From Proteobacteria bacterium UBA7447 (lineage in GTDB: Bacteria; Pseudomonadota; Gammaproteobacteria; Arenicellales; UBA868): DNA of 64,000 nucleotides. The position numbers and the translations under genes are program-made. Of this stretch, positions 1 to 10,823 are shown piece after piece (within the stretch, counting starts at the first letter, position 1; every line of letters begins with the position of its first letter). Below the pieces are notes generated by a model. The model worked only from the letters and a program-made list of their open reading frames with translations. It was not told the origin of the DNA and did no database searches. The stretch spans positions 3,548 through 67,547 of the forward strand of contig DLPX01000030.1 in assembly GCA_002477475.1 (NCBI GenBank). Direction: 5' to 3'.

Positions 1-91
1 AGGCAAAATAAAAAATAAAAGTAAAAGTAGAAGTAAAAGAAGTCAAAGCAGAAGAAATAGCAGCAAGAAGAAAGTACAAGAGAATTTCATC
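1..91 (+). other. A-rich leader before rplV
   Basis: The stretch is almost pure A and G with scattered T and few C, and holds short AAGTAAAAG-like units that recur imperfectly. No ORF or stable hairpin is seen. It lies where rpsS would end in the usual S10 order, so it is probably the rpsS-rplV spacer. It may act as an unstructured ribosome loading region; that role is inferred. Confidence 0.5.
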
Positions 92-439
92 ATGGAAGCA
101 AGAGCCGTCGCCCGATTCGTCAGATTGTCGCCCCAGAAGGGCCGTCTGGTAGCGGACCAAGTACGCAACCTGCCTGTAGGGAAGGCCTTGGAGTTATTGC
201 AATTCAGCCCTAGGAGAGCAGCAGGCCTGATTCGCAAGGTCCTGGAGTCTGCAATTGCGAACGCCGAGCACAACGAGGGTGCGGATATCGATGAACTCAA
301 GGTCAGCCAGATCATGGTTGACGAGGGCCCAGTGATGAAACGATGGCGACCTCGGGCCAAAGGGCGCGCAACGCCGCTAATTAAGCCGACCAGCCACATT
401 ACCGTCAGTGTCAGCGATAACGGATCGGGGAGTAACTAG
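92..439 (+). CDS. rplV: 50S ribosomal protein L22
   Basis: Large-subunit protein whose long beta-hairpin lines the peptide exit tunnel. The 115-residue product keeps the L22 core [12 protein letters not shown] and the C-terminal SHITVSVSD, closely matching E. coli L22 (110 aa). It is the first gene in the window and is followed 3 bases later by rpsC, as in the S10 operon. The ATG at 92 aligns with the family N-terminus apart from slightly different first residues. Confidence 0.97.
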   Translation: MEARAVARFVRLSPQKGRLVADQVRNLPVGKALELLQFSPRRAAGLIRKVLESAIANAEHNEGADIDELKVSQIMVDEGPVMKRWRPRAKGRATPLIKPTSHITVSVSDNGSGSN

Positions 440-442
440 AAG

Positions 443-1123
443 ATGGGCCAAAAGATTCATCCAAACGGGTTTCGGCTCGGCGTCATTCGCGACTGGGACG
501 CTAAATGGTTTGCCACTGGCAGGACCTACTCAAGAAATCTCGTCGCTGACCAGACTATTCGCAACTTCCTACGCAAGCGACTTGCCAATGCTGCGGTAAG
601 CCGGATTGAACTGGTTCGGGCAGGCGAAACCCTGAATGTCACGATCCACACGGGCAGACCCGGCATTGTGATCGGCAAAAAAGGCGAGGATATCGATAAA
701 CTTCGCCGCGACATTCTTCGTATGAATAACAACGTGCCGGTACAAGTTGCCGTGGAAGAGATTCGCAAGCCCGAGTTGGATGCGCGCTTGGTCGCGGAAA
801 ACGTGTGCCAGCAGCTGGAAAAGCGAATCATGTTCCGTCGCGCTATGAAACGAGCGGTCCAGAACACAATGCGCATCGGGGCTAAGGGCGTGAAGATCAT
901 GATCTCCGGACGTTTGAACGGCGCCGAGATCGCCCGTACCGAATGGTATCGAGAGGGCAGAGTGCCGCTGCATACGTTACGTGCGGATGTGGATTACGGG
1001 TTTGCCGAGGCCCACACAACATATGGTGTCATTGGCGTAAAGGTTTGGGTGTTCAAAGGCGAGGTGATGCCAGGGGCCTCTGAAGTCGAGATCCCAGCCA
1101 ATAACCAGTCGACAGCGGCTTGA
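443..1123 (+). CDS. rpsC: 30S ribosomal protein S3
   Basis: Small-subunit head protein near the mRNA entry channel. The 226-residue product starts [13 protein letters not shown] as in all bacterial S3. It carries the type II KH domain with the nucleic-acid loop VIGKKGED at about residues 77-84, and the C-terminal [14 protein letters not shown] signature. Length is near that of E. coli S3 (233 aa). It sits between rplV and rplP in canonical order. Confidence 0.98.
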   Translation: MGQKIHPNGFRLGVIRDWDAKWFATGRTYSRNLVADQTIRNFLRKRLANAAVSRIELVRAGETLNVTIHTGRPGIVIGKKGEDIDKLRRDILRMNNNVPVQVAVEEIRKPELDARLVAENVCQQLEKRIMFRRAMKRAVQNTMRIGAKGVKIMISGRLNGAEIARTEWYREGRVPLHTLRADVDYGFAEAHTTYGVIGVKVWVFKGEVMPGASEVEIPANNQSTAA

Positions 1124-1135
1124 GGATGATCTGAA

Positions 1136-1549
1136 ATGTTGCAGCCAAAGCGAACCAAGTTCCGCAAACAACAGAAGGGCCGCAATCGCGGTCTGGCCGT
1201 CCGCGGCAGTCGCGTCAGTTTTGGCGATTTCGGCCTGAAGTGTACTGGTCGCGGGCGATTAACGGCGCGGCAGATCGAGTCCGCCCGACGCGCTATCAAC
1301 CGCCACGTTAAACGCGGTGGACGTGTGTGGATCCGTGTGTTTCCTGACAAGCCGGTGTCCAAGAAACCGCTGGAAGTCCGCATGGGCAAAGGAAAGGGAA
1401 ATCCAGAATATTGGGTAGCGCTGGTTCAGCCCGGAACCATGCTTTACGAAATTCAGGGTGTTGATGAAGAGTTGGCGCGGGAAGCCTTTAGGCTCGCAGG
1501 GGCAAAACTTCCGGTCGGCACGTCTTTTGTAAAACGACAGGCGGCATAG
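1136..1549 (+). CDS. rplP: 50S ribosomal protein L16
   Basis: Large-subunit protein near the A-site tRNA and peptidyl transferase centre. The 137-residue product begins [19 protein letters not shown] and includes the family segment [18 protein letters not shown]. Length matches E. coli L16 (136 aa). It starts 12 bases after rpsC and is followed closely by rpmC. Confidence 0.98.
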   Translation: MLQPKRTKFRKQQKGRNRGLAVRGSRVSFGDFGLKCTGRGRLTARQIESARRAINRHVKRGGRVWIRVFPDKPVSKKPLEVRMGKGKGNPEYWVALVQPGTMLYEIQGVDEELAREAFRLAGAKLPVGTSFVKRQAA

Positions 1550-1553
1550 AACC

Positions 1554-1751
1554 ATGGTGGATAAGAACGTTTCAGAACTCGACTCTGCAGGACTCAAGGC
1601 TGAGTTACTAGAGCTTCGAAAAGAACAATTCAACCTGCGAATGCAGCGCAGCACGGGACAATTGGCGAATCCCTCCCGTTTCAAAGCGGTGCGGCGGCAG
1701 ATTGCACGAATCAAGACCCGGATGGTCGACATAAACAGGACGGCTTCATGA
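1554..1751 (+). CDS. rpmC: 50S ribosomal protein L29
   Basis: Small two-helix protein at the exit tunnel rim, part of the docking area for SRP and trigger factor. The 65-residue product has the typical [15 protein letters not shown] helix and the C-terminal IARIKTRM helix. Its stop overlaps the rpsQ start by four bases (ATGA), which suggests translational coupling. Confidence 0.97.
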   Translation: MVDKNVSELDSAGLKAELLELRKEQFNLRMQRSTGQLANPSRFKAVRRQIARIKTRMVDINRTAS

Positions 1752-2059
1752 GCGACGCAGATACAGTAGCGGCAAAAGATTCTACGCCCGGCGATACAAC
1801 CCGCCGCGCACGTAGCGTTCAGGGCAGTGTCGAAAGTGCCCGCATGGATAAGACGATTACGGTACTTGTGGAACGGCAGCTGCAGCACCCCCTGTATAAG
1901 AAATACATCCGAAGATCCACGCGCCTCCACGCACACGACGCCAACAATGAGTGCCAAACAGGTGACGTAGTGATTATTGAGGAATGCCGACCCATCTCCA
2001 AGATGAAAAGCTGGCGGCTGGTCAGGGTTGTTTCCCAAGCAGATAGTGCAGCCCTCTGA
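1748..2059 (+). CDS. rpsQ: 30S ribosomal protein S17 with N-terminal extension
   Basis: Primary 16S rRNA-binding protein with an OB fold. The core from about residue 20 ([18 protein letters not shown]) onwards matches S17, including [13 protein letters not shown] and the [10 protein letters not shown] motif. The product is 103 aa against 84 in E. coli. The roughly 20 extra N-terminal residues cannot be removed by choosing another start, because no ATG, GTG or TTG codon lies in frame between 1748 and the conserved core. The extension is polar and probably flexible. Confidence 0.96.
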   Translation: MSDADTVAAKDSTPGDTTRRARSVQGSVESARMDKTITVLVERQLQHPLYKKYIRRSTRLHAHDANNECQTGDVVIIEECRPISKMKSWRLVRVVSQADSAAL

Positions 2060-2135
2060 GGTGATTTCCGGAAATTCCGTTCATCCTTTTCGTATTAAAA
2101 CGAATCCATTTAACGTATCAAGTCGGTAGAAAGCA

Positions 2136-2504
2136 ATGATCCAGATGCAAAGCAACCTCAATGTGGCAGACAACAGCGGTGCCCGCCGAGTGCAGTGTAT
2201 CAAGGTGTTGGGTGGCTCTAAACGCCGCTATGCGGGTGTGGGCGATATCATCAAAATCAGCGTGAAAGAGGCTATTCCAAACAGTCGCGTTAAGAAAGGC
2301 GATGTCTACCACGCAGTTGTGGTGCGTACCAAACATGGCGTTCGTCGAGGCGATGGCTCTCTGATCCGATTCGATAACAACGCTGCGGTGCTGCTGAACG
2401 CGCAGTATCAGCCGGTTGGCACCCGTATCTTTGGGCCTGTCACTCGGGAACTTCGATCAGAGCGCTTTATGCGGATTATTTCATTGGCTCCAGAAGTGCT
2501 CTGA
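2136..2504 (+). CDS. rplN: 50S ribosomal protein L14
   Basis: Large-subunit interface protein that forms bridges to 16S rRNA. The 122-residue product has the L14 start [18 protein letters not shown] and the end [15 protein letters not shown], and equals the usual length (122-123 aa). It opens the spc set and follows a 76-base gap after rpsQ. Confidence 0.98.
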   Translation: MIQMQSNLNVADNSGARRVQCIKVLGGSKRRYAGVGDIIKISVKEAIPNSRVKKGDVYHAVVVRTKHGVRRGDGSLIRFDNNAAVLLNAQYQPVGTRIFGPVTRELRSERFMRIISLAPEVL

Positions 2505-2549
2505 CACTCGGAAACCAAAGGTCAAACTAGGTAAAACTCGGTCAAGCAA

Positions 2550-2870
2550 ATGAAGAAGTTTAAAAAAGGCGACGACGTTGTCGTGCTCGCAGGCCGCGAT
2601 AAAGGCAAACGCGGGACCATCCTGCGTGTCCTCGACGACGAGCGGGCGTTGGTGGATAGCGTCAACGTAGTTAAGAAGCATACCCGCCCCAACCCGAACA
2701 AAGGAGAAACAGGGGGGATCATTGAAAAAGAATCCCCGATCCGGATCTCCAATCTGGGGATGTACAACCCCAACAGTAAGAAGGCGGACAGAGTCGGCTT
2801 CAAGTCTCTTGAAGACGGCATGAAAGTCCGGGTGTTCCGTTCTGACGGAGAAATGATCGACGTTGGCTGA
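2550..2870 (+). CDS. rplX: 50S ribosomal protein L24
   Basis: Assembly initiator protein of the 50S subunit. The 106-residue product carries the KOW motif near the N-terminus ([18 protein letters not shown]) and the [12 protein letters not shown] segment. Length is close to E. coli (104 aa). The downstream rplE begins 19 bases after its stop. Confidence 0.97.
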   Translation: MKKFKKGDDVVVLAGRDKGKRGTILRVLDDERALVDSVNVVKKHTRPNPNKGETGGIIEKESPIRISNLGMYNPNSKKADRVGFKSLEDGMKVRVFRSDGEMIDVG

Positions 2871-2889
2871 TGCCGACAGGCGAATTACC

Positions 2890-3429
2890 ATGGTACGACT
2901 ACAAGCGCATTACCAAGAAAACGTTGTCCCATCGCTGATGGAGCAGTTCAAGTATTCCAGCGCGATGCAGGTACCGCGGCTCACAAAGATCACTCTGAAC
3001 ATGGGAGTGGGTGAAGCTGTGGCAGATAAAAAAGCAATGGAGGCTGCAGTAGAGGACTTGACCAAGATCGCTGGCCAGAAACCCATTGTCACGAATGCCC
3101 GAAAATCGGTGGCAGCGTTCAAGATCCGAGAGGGTTGGCCAATTGGGTGCAAGGTCACCCTGCGTCGAGACCGTATGTATGAATTTCTCGACCGGCTGGT
3201 TTCCGTGGCGTTTCCGCGGGTTAGGGACTTTCGGGGATTGTCGCCCCGTGCGTTTGACGGGCGAGGAAACTACAGCGTTGGTTTCAAGGAGCAAATCGTG
3301 TTCCCGGAAATCGACTACGACAAAGTGGACACTATCCGTGGCCTGGACGTCACGATTACAACTACTGCCCAGACGAACGAAGAAGGGGAAGCATTGTTAC
3401 GCGGCTTTAATTTCCCCCTGCGAAAATAG
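2890..3429 (+). CDS. rplE: 50S ribosomal protein L5
   Basis: 5S rRNA-binding protein in the central protuberance. Family signatures include the [18 protein letters not shown] segment and [17 protein letters not shown]. The frame is open from a TTG at 2863, but I choose the ATG at 2890. This gives [12 protein letters not shown] and 179 residues, exactly the E. coli length and alignment, and avoids overlap with rplX. Confidence 0.97.
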   Translation: MVRLQAHYQENVVPSLMEQFKYSSAMQVPRLTKITLNMGVGEAVADKKAMEAAVEDLTKIAGQKPIVTNARKSVAAFKIREGWPIGCKVTLRRDRMYEFLDRLVSVAFPRVRDFRGLSPRAFDGRGNYSVGFKEQIVFPEIDYDKVDTIRGLDVTITTTAQTNEEGEALLRGFNFPLRK

Positions 3430-3519
3430 TTCGCAGGTAAAACGTCCAGGCTCACTGCTCTGTAAGAGTTACCAAAGACCAGCTTCAAAAGACAAGCGAA
3501 AGACAGGAAATATCAAGAT

Positions 3520-3825
3520 ATGGCGAAGAAATCGATGATTGCCCGTGAAGTCAAACGGCGGAAGCTTAATGAACAGCACCACGCCGCCCGTGAGTCATTG
3601 CGCCAGCGGGTGGTGGATGAAACCCTGTCTTATGACGAGCGGTGGCAGGCGATGCTGGACCTGCAAAAGCTGCCGCGTGATTCCGCGCGAACTCGTCAGC
3701 GCAATCGCTGTGCCCTCACTGGCCGGCCACGAGGCTACTTTCGCCGCTTTGGGCTTGCTCGAAATGCTCTTCGCGAGGTCGTTATGCGTGGAGAAGCCCC
3801 GGGCGTGGTCAAGGCGAGCTGGTAA
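3520..3825 (+). CDS. rpsN: 30S ribosomal protein S14 (zinc-free form)
   Basis: Small-subunit head protein. The 101-residue product is the long, zinc-independent S14 form with RQRNRCALTGRPRGYFRRFGLARN at its C-terminal half and no CxxC pairs. It starts with MAKKSMIAREVKRRKL, as in E. coli. It lies 90 bases after rplE in normal spc order. Confidence 0.97.
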   Translation: MAKKSMIAREVKRRKLNEQHHAARESLRQRVVDETLSYDERWQAMLDLQKLPRDSARTRQRNRCALTGRPRGYFRRFGLARNALREVVMRGEAPGVVKASW

Positions 3826-3957
3826 CTGGAATCTCAACGGTAAGTGGATCGATTGACGTAACCGGCGCGGTCAATTTTAGAAATAGACAAGTTAAGTAGA
3901 CTAAGTAGAGATAGCAGCGCTTTTTTAGCCTCGAGACGAATTAAGGAAGATATCAAT

Positions 3958-4353
3958 ATGAGTATGTCCGACCCCATCGCAGATATGCTGACCCGTATTC
4001 GTAACGGGCTGGCCGTGCGAAAGCGTACCGTGACTATGCCTGCGTCAAACATGAAACAGGCGATTGCACGGGTGCTTAAGGAGGCAGGTTACATCACCGA
4101 CGCAAAGGTCGAGGAAGATGGAGCTCACCGGAATCTGGTGGTTACGCTTCGCTATGCTGACGGTGTCTCGGCGATAGAGGAGATCCAGCGGGTGAGCCGC
4201 CCAGGGCGTCGGGTCTATGCCAATGTTGCCGACATGCCGCAGGTGAATGGCGGATTGGGCATCGTCATGGTGTCAACCTCTAAAGGTCTTCTGACCGATC
4301 GCCAGGCGAGATCGTCTGGGGTCGGTGGAGAAGTCATCTGCCGCGTCTTCTAG
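3958..4353 (+). CDS. rpsH: 30S ribosomal protein S8
   Basis: Binds the central domain of 16S rRNA and, in E. coli, represses the spc operon. The 131-residue product starts [17 protein letters not shown] and ends with the GGEVICRVF signature. A purine-rich 132-base spacer precedes it, with the Shine-Dalgarno-like AAGGAAG near 3943-3949. Confidence 0.98.
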   Translation: MSMSDPIADMLTRIRNGLAVRKRTVTMPASNMKQAIARVLKEAGYITDAKVEEDGAHRNLVVTLRYADGVSAIEEIQRVSRPGRRVYANVADMPQVNGGLGIVMVSTSKGLLTDRQARSSGVGGEVICRVF

Positions 4354-4380
4354 GCTGAGAGAGAATTTGGAGCACTAATC

Positions 4381-4908
4381 ATGTCGCGAGTTGGAAAAAA
4401 TCCCATCAATTTGCCTAAGGGCGTGGAGGCGATTCTGGGCGATGCCTCAGTCAATATAAAAGGACCCCAGGGCGAATTGTCGTTGTCACTTCATCCTAGT
4501 GTCGGGGTCGAGCAGACGGACGGAGTTCTTCAGATCCGCCCTCAGGATGACCAATCTTGGGCGATGGCGGGGACCTTCCGAGCCCTCATTGCAAACATGG
4601 TGACCGGAGTGAGTAGCGGTTTTGAAAAGAAACTTGAGATCGTCGGAGTCGGCTACCGTGCACAGGCGCAGGGGAAGAAACTGAATTTGAGCCTGGGCTT
4701 TTCACACCCGGTCGTTTATCAAATGCCCGACAGAGTCACTGTTGAGACGCCCAGCCAGACGGAGATCGTTCTCAAGGGCTCAGACAAGCAACAGGTCGGT
4801 CAGGCCGCTGCCGAGATTCGTGCCTTCAGGCCACCCGAGCCTTACAAAGGCAAAGGCATCCGGTATTCCGGCGAGTATGTTGTCCGTAAACAGGCGAAGA
4901 AGAAGTAG
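4381..4908 (+). CDS. rplF: 50S ribosomal protein L6
   Basis: Large-subunit protein near the factor-binding site. The 175-residue product starts [16 protein letters not shown] and ends with [16 protein letters not shown] and a lysine-rich tail, the classic L6 C-terminal signature. Length matches E. coli (177 aa). It follows rpsH by 27 bases. Confidence 0.98.
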   Translation: MSRVGKNPINLPKGVEAILGDASVNIKGPQGELSLSLHPSVGVEQTDGVLQIRPQDDQSWAMAGTFRALIANMVTGVSSGFEKKLEIVGVGYRAQAQGKKLNLSLGFSHPVVYQMPDRVTVETPSQTEIVLKGSDKQQVGQAAAEIRAFRPPEPYKGKGIRYSGEYVVRKQAKKK

Positions 4909-4963
4909 CACGCACTTCGTCATTGGCCAATAACCCGCTAAACAATTTCTAGGACAAGGCAGC

Positions 4964-5320
4964 ATGAGCGATAAGAAAACCTCACGCATTCGGCGCGGCA
5001 GGAAAACACGGTCGCGGATCACCCGCGACCGTGCTACGCGCATGAACATCTTCAGAACTCCACGGCATATCTACGCCCAGGTGATCGACGCTTCTGGAAG
5101 CCAAGTGTTGGCGAGCGCATCTACCCTTGAAGCTGAGGTTCAAGCCGGCATCCATCACGGCGGCAACATTGCGGCGGCGGCCCTCGTTGGGAAGCGGATC
5201 GCCGAAAAAGCGCTTGCCGCAGGTGTCGAAACGGTCGCCTTCGACCGGTCTGGATTTCGGTACCACGGTCGGATCAAAGCGTTGGCAGACGCCGCTAGAG
5301 AGGGCGGACTGAAGTTTTGA
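4964..5320 (+). CDS. rplR: 50S ribosomal protein L18
   Basis: 5S rRNA-binding protein. The 118-residue product ends [20 protein letters not shown], the family signature, and begins with a basic [12 protein letters not shown] tail that contacts 5S rRNA. Length agrees with E. coli (117 aa). Confidence 0.98.
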   Translation: MSDKKTSRIRRGRKTRSRITRDRATRMNIFRTPRHIYAQVIDASGSQVLASASTLEAEVQAGIHHGGNIAAAALVGKRIAEKALAAGVETVAFDRSGFRYHGRIKALADAAREGGLKF

Positions 5321-5431
5321 GTCGACGCACTGGCTCAGTAGATGATCTAAAGCTCTAAAAGAATCGCAATCAGTGGCGCCAGTATGGCCGCTGAGATTTA
5401 AAAACAGGAACAAAGAATAGTAGAACAAATT

Positions 5432-5962
5432 ATGGCAACTAACGCGGAACGGATTGGCGCCGACGGCGAAGGCTTTATAGAACAACTGATTAACGTACGT
5501 CGCGTTGCAAAGGTTGTAAAGGGCGGACGTATCTTCGGGTTCTCGGCGCTGACGGTTGTGGGGGATGGCAAGGGCCGGGTCGGTATTGGGCGCGGGAAGG
5601 CCCGTGAAGTACCTGTCGCCGTTCAGAAGGCGATGGACGAGGCACGTCGGAACATGCGCAAGATCAGTCTAAAAAAAGGAACCCTGCATTACGCCACCAT
5701 CGGTCGCCATGGTGCGGCCCGCGTGGTGATGCGCCCAGCCTCAGAGGGTACGGGAATCATTGCAGGCGGCACCATGCGGGCGATTTTTGAAGCGGCGGGC
5801 GTACGTAACGTTCTCGCAAAGGTTATTGGCACGACGAACCCGATTAATGTTGCCCGGGCCACCGTTGCTGGTTTAACTAGCGTTTGCAATCCACGGCAGG
5901 TAGCTATCCGACGTGGAAAGTCTGTTGAGGAAATTCTCGGACAGGAGACAGCCGGTGAGTAA
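5432..5962 (+). CDS. rpsE: 30S ribosomal protein S5
   Basis: Small-subunit protein at the mRNA entry site, important for decoding fidelity. The 176-residue product shows the S5 double-stranded-RNA-binding-like domain ([19 protein letters not shown]) and the [17 protein letters not shown] motif. A 111-base spacer precedes it. Its stop overlaps the rpmD GTG start by 8 bases. Confidence 0.98.
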   Translation: MATNAERIGADGEGFIEQLINVRRVAKVVKGGRIFGFSALTVVGDGKGRVGIGRGKAREVPVAVQKAMDEARRNMRKISLKKGTLHYATIGRHGAARVVMRPASEGTGIIAGGTMRAIFEAAGVRNVLAKVIGTTNPINVARATVAGLTSVCNPRQVAIRRGKSVEEILGQETAGE

Positions 5963-6140
5963 TCAGAGAATCAAGATCACCCTGGTCAAGAGCAAGTTTG
6001 GCCGGGGCGCGAAGCAACTCGCTTGCGTACATGGACTCGGACTGAGACGAATCAACCAAACCGTCGAGCTGGAAGACACCCCAGCGATTAAGGGAATGAT
6101 TAAAAAGGTTTCCCATCTGGTCAGGGTAGAGGTAAGTTAA
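5955..6140 (+). CDS. rpmD: 50S ribosomal protein L30
   Basis: Small large-subunit protein with the signature [21 protein letters not shown] place the start at the GTG at 5955 (product [16 protein letters not shown], 61 aa), which matches the usual 59-61 aa length. The frame is open further upstream from 5913, but that part lies within rpsE. The overlap with the rpsE end suggests coupled translation. Confidence 0.95.
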   Translation: MSNQRIKITLVKSKFGRGAKQLACVHGLGLRRINQTVELEDTPAIKGMIKKVSHLVRVEVS

Positions 6141-6141
6141 G

Positions 6142-6576
6142 ATGCGGTTGAATGAATTAAAGCCCGCAGGCGGATCCCGTCCGGCTGCAAAACGGGTTGG
6201 GCGCGGCCCAGGCTCGGGCCTGGGAAAAACGGCCGGCCGAGGCATAAAGGGCCAGAAATCCCGATCCGGTGGATACCATAAAGTTGGTTTCGAGGGTGGA
6301 CAGATGCCCCTGCAGCGACGTCTGCCCAAGCGCGGTTTTCGCTCGCTCACTCGTCCCCGCGTAGCGGAAGTTCGGCTCCATGAGCTTCAGAAGATGGATT
6401 CCGGTGACATTGATCTCGCCACTCTTAAGGCAGCGGGCGTCATTCGTCACGATGCAATCCGCGCTAAAGTGATCGCTTCAGGCACTATCGAACGAGCGGT
6501 CGTGCTGAGGGGGGTCGGAGTCACCGCAGGCGCGCGGGCAGCAATCGAGCAGGCCGGGGGCAAAGTCGAAGCCTAA
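6142..6576 (+). CDS. rplO: 50S ribosomal protein L15
   Basis: Late-assembling large-subunit protein. The 144-residue product has the N-terminal glycine/arginine-rich extension that threads through rRNA ([18 protein letters not shown]) and the globular end with [11 protein letters not shown]. It starts one base after the rpmD stop and is followed by secY after 5 bases, as in E. coli. Confidence 0.98.
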   Translation: MRLNELKPAGGSRPAAKRVGRGPGSGLGKTAGRGIKGQKSRSGGYHKVGFEGGQMPLQRRLPKRGFRSLTRPRVAEVRLHELQKMDSGDIDLATLKAAGVIRHDAIRAKVIASGTIERAVVLRGVGVTAGARAAIEQAGGKVEA

Positions 6577-6581
6577 CGACC

Positions 6582-7916
6582 ATGGCAGCGTCTCCTTTGG
6601 CATCAATCGGCAAGATGACGGAACTTCGTCAGCGCATCCTGTTTGTACTTGGAGCGATGGTCGTATTCAGAGTCGGCACCCACATTCCGATTCCGGGCGT
6701 CGATCCGACAGCCGTGGCTGCGCTCTTCGAACAGACCCGTGGTTCTATTGTCGATATTTTCAATATGTTCTCCGGCGGGGCCCTGGAGCGTTTATCAATT
6801 TTGGCCCTGGGGGTGATGCCCTATATTTCGGCCTCCATCATCATTCAGATGATGACGTCGGTGGTTCCGCAGTTGGAGGCGCTAAAAAAAGAGGGCGAGG
6901 CGGGTCGCCGAAAGATTACTCAGTACACGCGTTATGGAACGGTCGCCCTGGCTCTGTTCCAGGGATTGGGAATCGCAATCGCGATCGAAGGGCAGCAGGC
7001 GGCGGGGGGTCCGGTGGTGTTGGTCCCCGGGCTGGGATTCAAGATCACGACCGTCGCAACTCTTGTAACAGGAACGATGTTTCTGGTCTGGCTGGGCGAA
7101 CAGATCTCAGAGCGCGGCATTGGCAATGGTATCTCTCTCCTCATCTTTGCCAGCATTGTTGCAGGCTTACCGTCTGCTGTGGCAGGAACGCTTGAATTAG
7201 CCCGGACCGGTGCCTTCACTCCGATTGGCGTGCTTGCCCTGTTCGTCGGGGCAGTAGCTGTCACCGCGTTTGTGGTGTTTGTGGAAAGAGGTCAGCGGCG
7301 GTTGACCGTGAACTACGCGAAGCGCCAGCAAGGCAGAAGAATGTTGGCTGGACAGTCCACCCACCTGCCTCTAAAGCTGAACATGGCTGGCGTTATTCCG
7401 CCGATCTTTGCCTCCAGCATCATTCTTTTCCCGGCCAGCCTGGGCAGCTGGTTTGGCCAGTCTGATGGAATGAGCTGGCTAAAGGATATTGCGACGACCC
7501 TTTCTCCCGGTCAGCCGGTCTATACCTTGGTTTACGCGGGCATGATTATCTTTTTCTGTTTTTTTTACACCGCGCTTGTGTTTAATCCAAGAGAGATTGC
7601 TGACAATCTCAAAAAATCCGGGGCCTTCGTTCCAGGAATCCGACCCGGGGCCCAAACCGCAGGATACATCGATAAAGTGGTGTCTAGGCTAACGTTTGCG
7701 GGTGCGGCGTACCTCACTGTGGTCTGTCTAATTCCTGAGTTGTTGATCGTGAAGTGGAACGTTCCGTTTTATTTTGGTGGGACATCACTGCTAATTATTG
7801 TAGTAGTCATGATGGACATGATGTCGCAAGTCCAGTCCTACCTGATGTCACGACAGTATGAGAGTCTTATGAAGAAGTCGTCGCTGGTTGGCGGCGGTAT
7901 GGGAATGCCCCGGTAA
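6582..7916 (+). CDS. secY: Protein translocase subunit SecY
   Basis: Channel subunit of the SecYEG inner-membrane translocase. The 444-residue product has ten hydrophobic segments. SecY landmarks include the plug region after TM1 ([22 protein letters not shown]), the [10 protein letters not shown] loop, and the cytoplasmic [23 protein letters not shown] loop that contacts ribosome and SecA. Length matches E. coli (443 aa). Its place between rplO and rpmJ is canonical. Confidence 0.98.
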   Translation: MAASPLASIGKMTELRQRILFVLGAMVVFRVGTHIPIPGVDPTAVAALFEQTRGSIVDIFNMFSGGALERLSILALGVMPYISASIIIQMMTSVVPQLEALKKEGEAGRRKITQYTRYGTVALALFQGLGIAIAIEGQQAAGGPVVLVPGLGFKITTVATLVTGTMFLVWLGEQISERGIGNGISLLIFASIVAGLPSAVAGTLELARTGAFTPIGVLALFVGAVAVTAFVVFVERGQRRLTVNYAKRQQGRRMLAGQSTHLPLKLNMAGVIPPIFASSIILFPASLGSWFGQSDGMSWLKDIATTLSPGQPVYTLVYAGMIIFFCFFYTALVFNPREIADNLKKSGAFVPGIRPGAQTAGYIDKVVSRLTFAGAAYLTVVCLIPELLIVKWNVPFYFGGTSLLIIVVVMMDMMSQVQSYLMSRQYESLMKKSSLVGGGMGMPR

Positions 7917-7947
7917 ATCAATCGGCGAGGCTAGCAGGAGAAGCAAA

Positions 7948-8061
7948 GTGAAAGTAAGAGCATCTGTAAAAAAGATCTGCCGGAATTGTAAGATCATCCG
8001 GCGTAACGGAAGTGTTAGGGTAATCTGTGTTGATCCACGACATAAACAACGTCAAGGCTGA
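7948..8061 (+). CDS. rpmJ: 50S ribosomal protein L36
   Basis: Very short zinc-ribbon protein of 37 residues, beginning [15 protein letters not shown] and ending DPRHKQRQG. The zinc ligands Cys11, Cys14, Cys27 and His32 are all present, so this is the zinc-binding C+ form. Translation starts at a GTG preceded by AGGAGAAG at 7936-7943. It sits 31 bases after secY, its usual place before rpsM. Confidence 0.96.
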   Translation: MKVRASVKKICRNCKIIRRNGSVRVICVDPRHKQRQG

Positions 8062-8177
8062 TTCCGGCAAGCTACAACGGAAAAATAACAAGCGAACACG
8101 TGACTGGCGATACCTGGCGCTACCGATAAATCGAAACTAGACAGAGACAAACAGAGACAGAGTAAGAGGCAAGAACA

Positions 8178-8534
8178 TTGGCACGAATAGCAGGCATTAA
8201 CCTACCGGCTCATAAACACGTCGAGATCGCCTTGACTTCGGTTTATGGCATTGGTCAGGTCACAGCACAGCGCATCTGCGACCAGGCAGGAATCGGTCGG
8301 AACACAAAGGTCCACGATCTCTCCGAAGATGACGCAGACCGTCTCCGTTCGCAAGTCGCGGCAATTCCCGTCGAGGGGGATCTCCGAAGGGAGGTCTCTA
8401 TGAATATTAAACGCCTCATGGATATGGGCTGTTACCGCGGCATGCGACATCGACGCGGATTGCCTGTAAGAGGTCAACGCACCTCAACTAATGCGCGCAC
8501 GCGCAAAGGTCCCAAACGCCCCATACGCAAATAA
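8178..8534 (+). CDS. rpsM: 30S ribosomal protein S13
   Basis: Small-subunit head protein at the subunit bridge and P-site tRNA. The 118-residue product starts [26 protein letters not shown] and ends in the [15 protein letters not shown] basic tail. The start is TTG at 8178. No ATG lies nearby in frame, and this residue aligns with the E. coli initiator. The AAGAGGC stretch just upstream serves as ribosome-binding site. Confidence 0.96.
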   Translation: MARIAGINLPAHKHVEIALTSVYGIGQVTAQRICDQAGIGRNTKVHDLSEDDADRLRSQVAAIPVEGDLRREVSMNIKRLMDMGCYRGMRHRRGLPVRGQRTSTNARTRKGPKRPIRK

Positions 8535-8551
8535 GGGCAGGAACTTAAGAA

Positions 8552-8947
8552 ATGGCCAAAGTACAGAGCAAAAAACGAACGAAAGCAAAGGTTCGGAAGA
8601 ATATCCTTGAAGGTGTTGCGCATATTCACGCCACCTTCAATAACACGATCATTACCATTACGGACCGTCATGGTAATGCTGTTGCTTGGGCTACCTCTGG
8701 TGGTGCTGGCTTTAGGGGTAGTCGTAAAAGCACACCCTTTGCGGCTCAGGTTGCCGCCGAGACCGCCGGACGTACCGCGCGGGAATTTGGCATGAAGCAG
8801 CTTGATGTAAAAGTGAAAGGTCCTGGGCCTGGCCGTGATTCATCCGTCCGGGCGTTAAACAACCTAGGTTTCGAGATCAGTTCGATCACCGACGTAACCC
8901 CCGTGCCACACAACGGTTGTCGACCTCCGAAACGCCGACGGGTTTGA
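8552..8947 (+). CDS. rpsK: 30S ribosomal protein S11
   Basis: Platform protein next to the mRNA exit. The 131-residue product has [18 protein letters not shown] and the C-terminal [13 protein letters not shown] signature. Length is near E. coli (129 aa). It lies 17 bases after rpsM. Confidence 0.98.
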   Translation: MAKVQSKKRTKAKVRKNILEGVAHIHATFNNTIITITDRHGNAVAWATSGGAGFRGSRKSTPFAAQVAAETAGRTAREFGMKQLDVKVKGPGPGRDSSVRALNNLGFEISSITDVTPVPHNGCRPPKRRRV

Positions 8948-9052
8948 CGCTCCGCCGCCGGCTCAACTTAACCTGTACAGACTAACCCACAGCAGATCCG
9001 AGCATTCTGACCCTTAACGTCAGGCTGGAAAAATCAGGAAATTTAGATAATT

Positions 9053-9676
9053 ATGGCTAGATACCGAGGACCCACATGCAAGCTGGCCCGGCGCGCCGGG
9101 ACTGACCTGTTCCTAAAGAGCCCCGTTCGACCGCTCGATTCAAAGTGTAAGTTCGATCGGCCCCCAGGCTTCAAGGCGGGTGCAAGACGACCCAGGGTGA
9201 CTGTTTACGGCACTCAGCTTCGGGAGAAACAAAAACTCCGCCATATCTACGGTCTGATGGAGAAACAGTTCCATAGTTACTACCTTGATGCGGCACGGGC
9301 CAAAGGCTCCACCGGCGAGACTTTGCTCCAGCTTCTAGAGTCTCGCCTAGATAGCGTGGTCTACCGGATGGGGTTCGGGATTACGCGGGCGGAAGCCCGT
9401 CAGTTGGTGGGGCACAATGCCGTGCTCGTTAATGGTGCCAAGGTCAATATCCCGTCATATCAGGTTAAACCCGGCGATGAGATCACTGTCCGTGAGCGCT
9501 CACGCGGGCAGCTGCGCATTAAGTCCGCATTAGAGATTGCCGATCAGTTGGGTTTTGTGCCTTGGGTAGACGTGGACAGTAAAGCGTTTAGGGGCGTTTT
9601 TAAATCTGTCCCGGACCGCGCAGAGCTTTCCCAAGAAATCGATGAATCACTCGTGGTCGCGCTTTACTCCAAGTAA
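9053..9676 (+). CDS. rpsD: 30S ribosomal protein S4
   Basis: 16S rRNA assembly initiator and, in E. coli, translational repressor of the alpha operon. The 207-residue product shows the N-terminal [21 protein letters not shown] and the S4 RNA-binding domain ([20 protein letters not shown]). It ends HLIVELYSK-like (SLVVALYSK). Two N-terminal cysteines remain, but no full zinc site is evident. Confidence 0.98.
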   Translation: MARYRGPTCKLARRAGTDLFLKSPVRPLDSKCKFDRPPGFKAGARRPRVTVYGTQLREKQKLRHIYGLMEKQFHSYYLDAARAKGSTGETLLQLLESRLDSVVYRMGFGITRAEARQLVGHNAVLVNGAKVNIPSYQVKPGDEITVRERSRGQLRIKSALEIADQLGFVPWVDVDSKAFRGVFKSVPDRAELSQEIDESLVVALYSK

Positions 9677-9821
9677 CCGCTAGGTAATCGACAAGTAATC
9701 AGACTGAACCCATATCCGTTCTCCGGACACTTCAGCTGCGGGTTATCAGTGGAGCCTGCTCCGGTCCAGCAAAAAACGAACGCAAAGATAAATCACGACC
9801 AATTCCAGAGGAAAGTACACA

Positions 9822-10823
9822 ATGTCGCAAGCCCGAGAAGAATTTCTTAAGCCGAACGTGATCAATGTTGACAACGTTAATGAGACCAGAGCCCGTGTGA
9901 CCCTGGAGCCACTCGAGAGGGGGTTCGGTTATACATTGGGTAATGCCCTGCGCCGAATTCTTTTGTCTTCCATGTCTGGTGCAGCTGTAACTGAGGTCCG
10001 AATCGAAGGCGTCGATCACGAATATTCGGCGGTGCCTGGCGCTCAGGAAGACGTTATCGCGATCCTTTTGAACCTAAAGAACCTGGCCGTTCGAATGCAC
10101 AATCGTGAAGAGGCGGTGCTTCGTGTGTCGAAAAAAGGCCCCGGCGCGGTGACAGCAGGAGACATTCAGCTGGATCACGACGTCGAGGTCGTGAATCCTG
10201 AGCATCTTTTGGCCAATCTTTCTCCCGACGGTGATCTCAACATGGAGATTACCGTGAGCACTGGACGCGGCTACCAGGTTGTCGACCTGGCGGCTGAAGA
10301 GGGCGAGACCCGGGGTGTCGGTGTGCTTCGACTGGATGCGTCATACAGCCCAATTCGGAGCGTCTCCTACACGGTCGAAAATGCTCGTGTTGAACAGCGG
10401 ACGGATCTCGACAAGTTGGTGATGGAGATTGAAACCAACGGTACGATCGATGCCGAAGAAGCCGTCCGACGGGCTGCCAAGATTCTCCACGAGCAGATTT
10501 CTGTATTCGTTCAGCTTAAAGAATCCGAAATCGTCGATGCAGAGATCCTCGAAGAACGAATTGATCCGGTCCTGCTGAGATCGGTTGACGATCTGGAACT
10601 GACGGTACGTTCGGCTAACTGCTTAAAGGCTGAAAACATCTACTATATCGGCGATCTGATTCAAAGAACCGAGGTGGAGCTGTTAAAAACACCGAATCTC
10701 GGCAAGAAGTCGCTGACCGAGATCAAAGATGTGCTGGCCACCCGTGGTCTGTCTCTGGGCGTCAAACTGGAGAACTGGCCCCCGGCATCACTTCAGCGTG
10801 AAAAACGGGACAATCTGCACTGA
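9822..10823 (+). CDS. rpoA: DNA-directed RNA polymerase subunit alpha
   Basis: Scaffold subunit for RNA polymerase assembly, whose C-terminal domain binds UP elements and activators. The 333-residue product has the N-terminal dimerisation domain ([20 protein letters not shown]) and an alpha-CTD from about residue 250, including [20 protein letters not shown] and [14 protein letters not shown]. Length is near E. coli (329 aa). It lies between rpsD and rplQ, as expected. Confidence 0.98.
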   Translation: MSQAREEFLKPNVINVDNVNETRARVTLEPLERGFGYTLGNALRRILLSSMSGAAVTEVRIEGVDHEYSAVPGAQEDVIAILLNLKNLAVRMHNREEAVLRVSKKGPGAVTAGDIQLDHDVEVVNPEHLLANLSPDGDLNMEITVSTGRGYQVVDLAAEEGETRGVGVLRLDASYSPIRSVSYTVENARVEQRTDLDKLVMEIETNGTIDAEEAVRRAAKILHEQISVFVQLKESEIVDAEILEERIDPVLLRSVDDLELTVRSANCLKAENIYYIGDLIQRTEVELLKTPNLGKKSLTEIKDVLATRGLSLGVKLENWPPASLQREKRDNLH

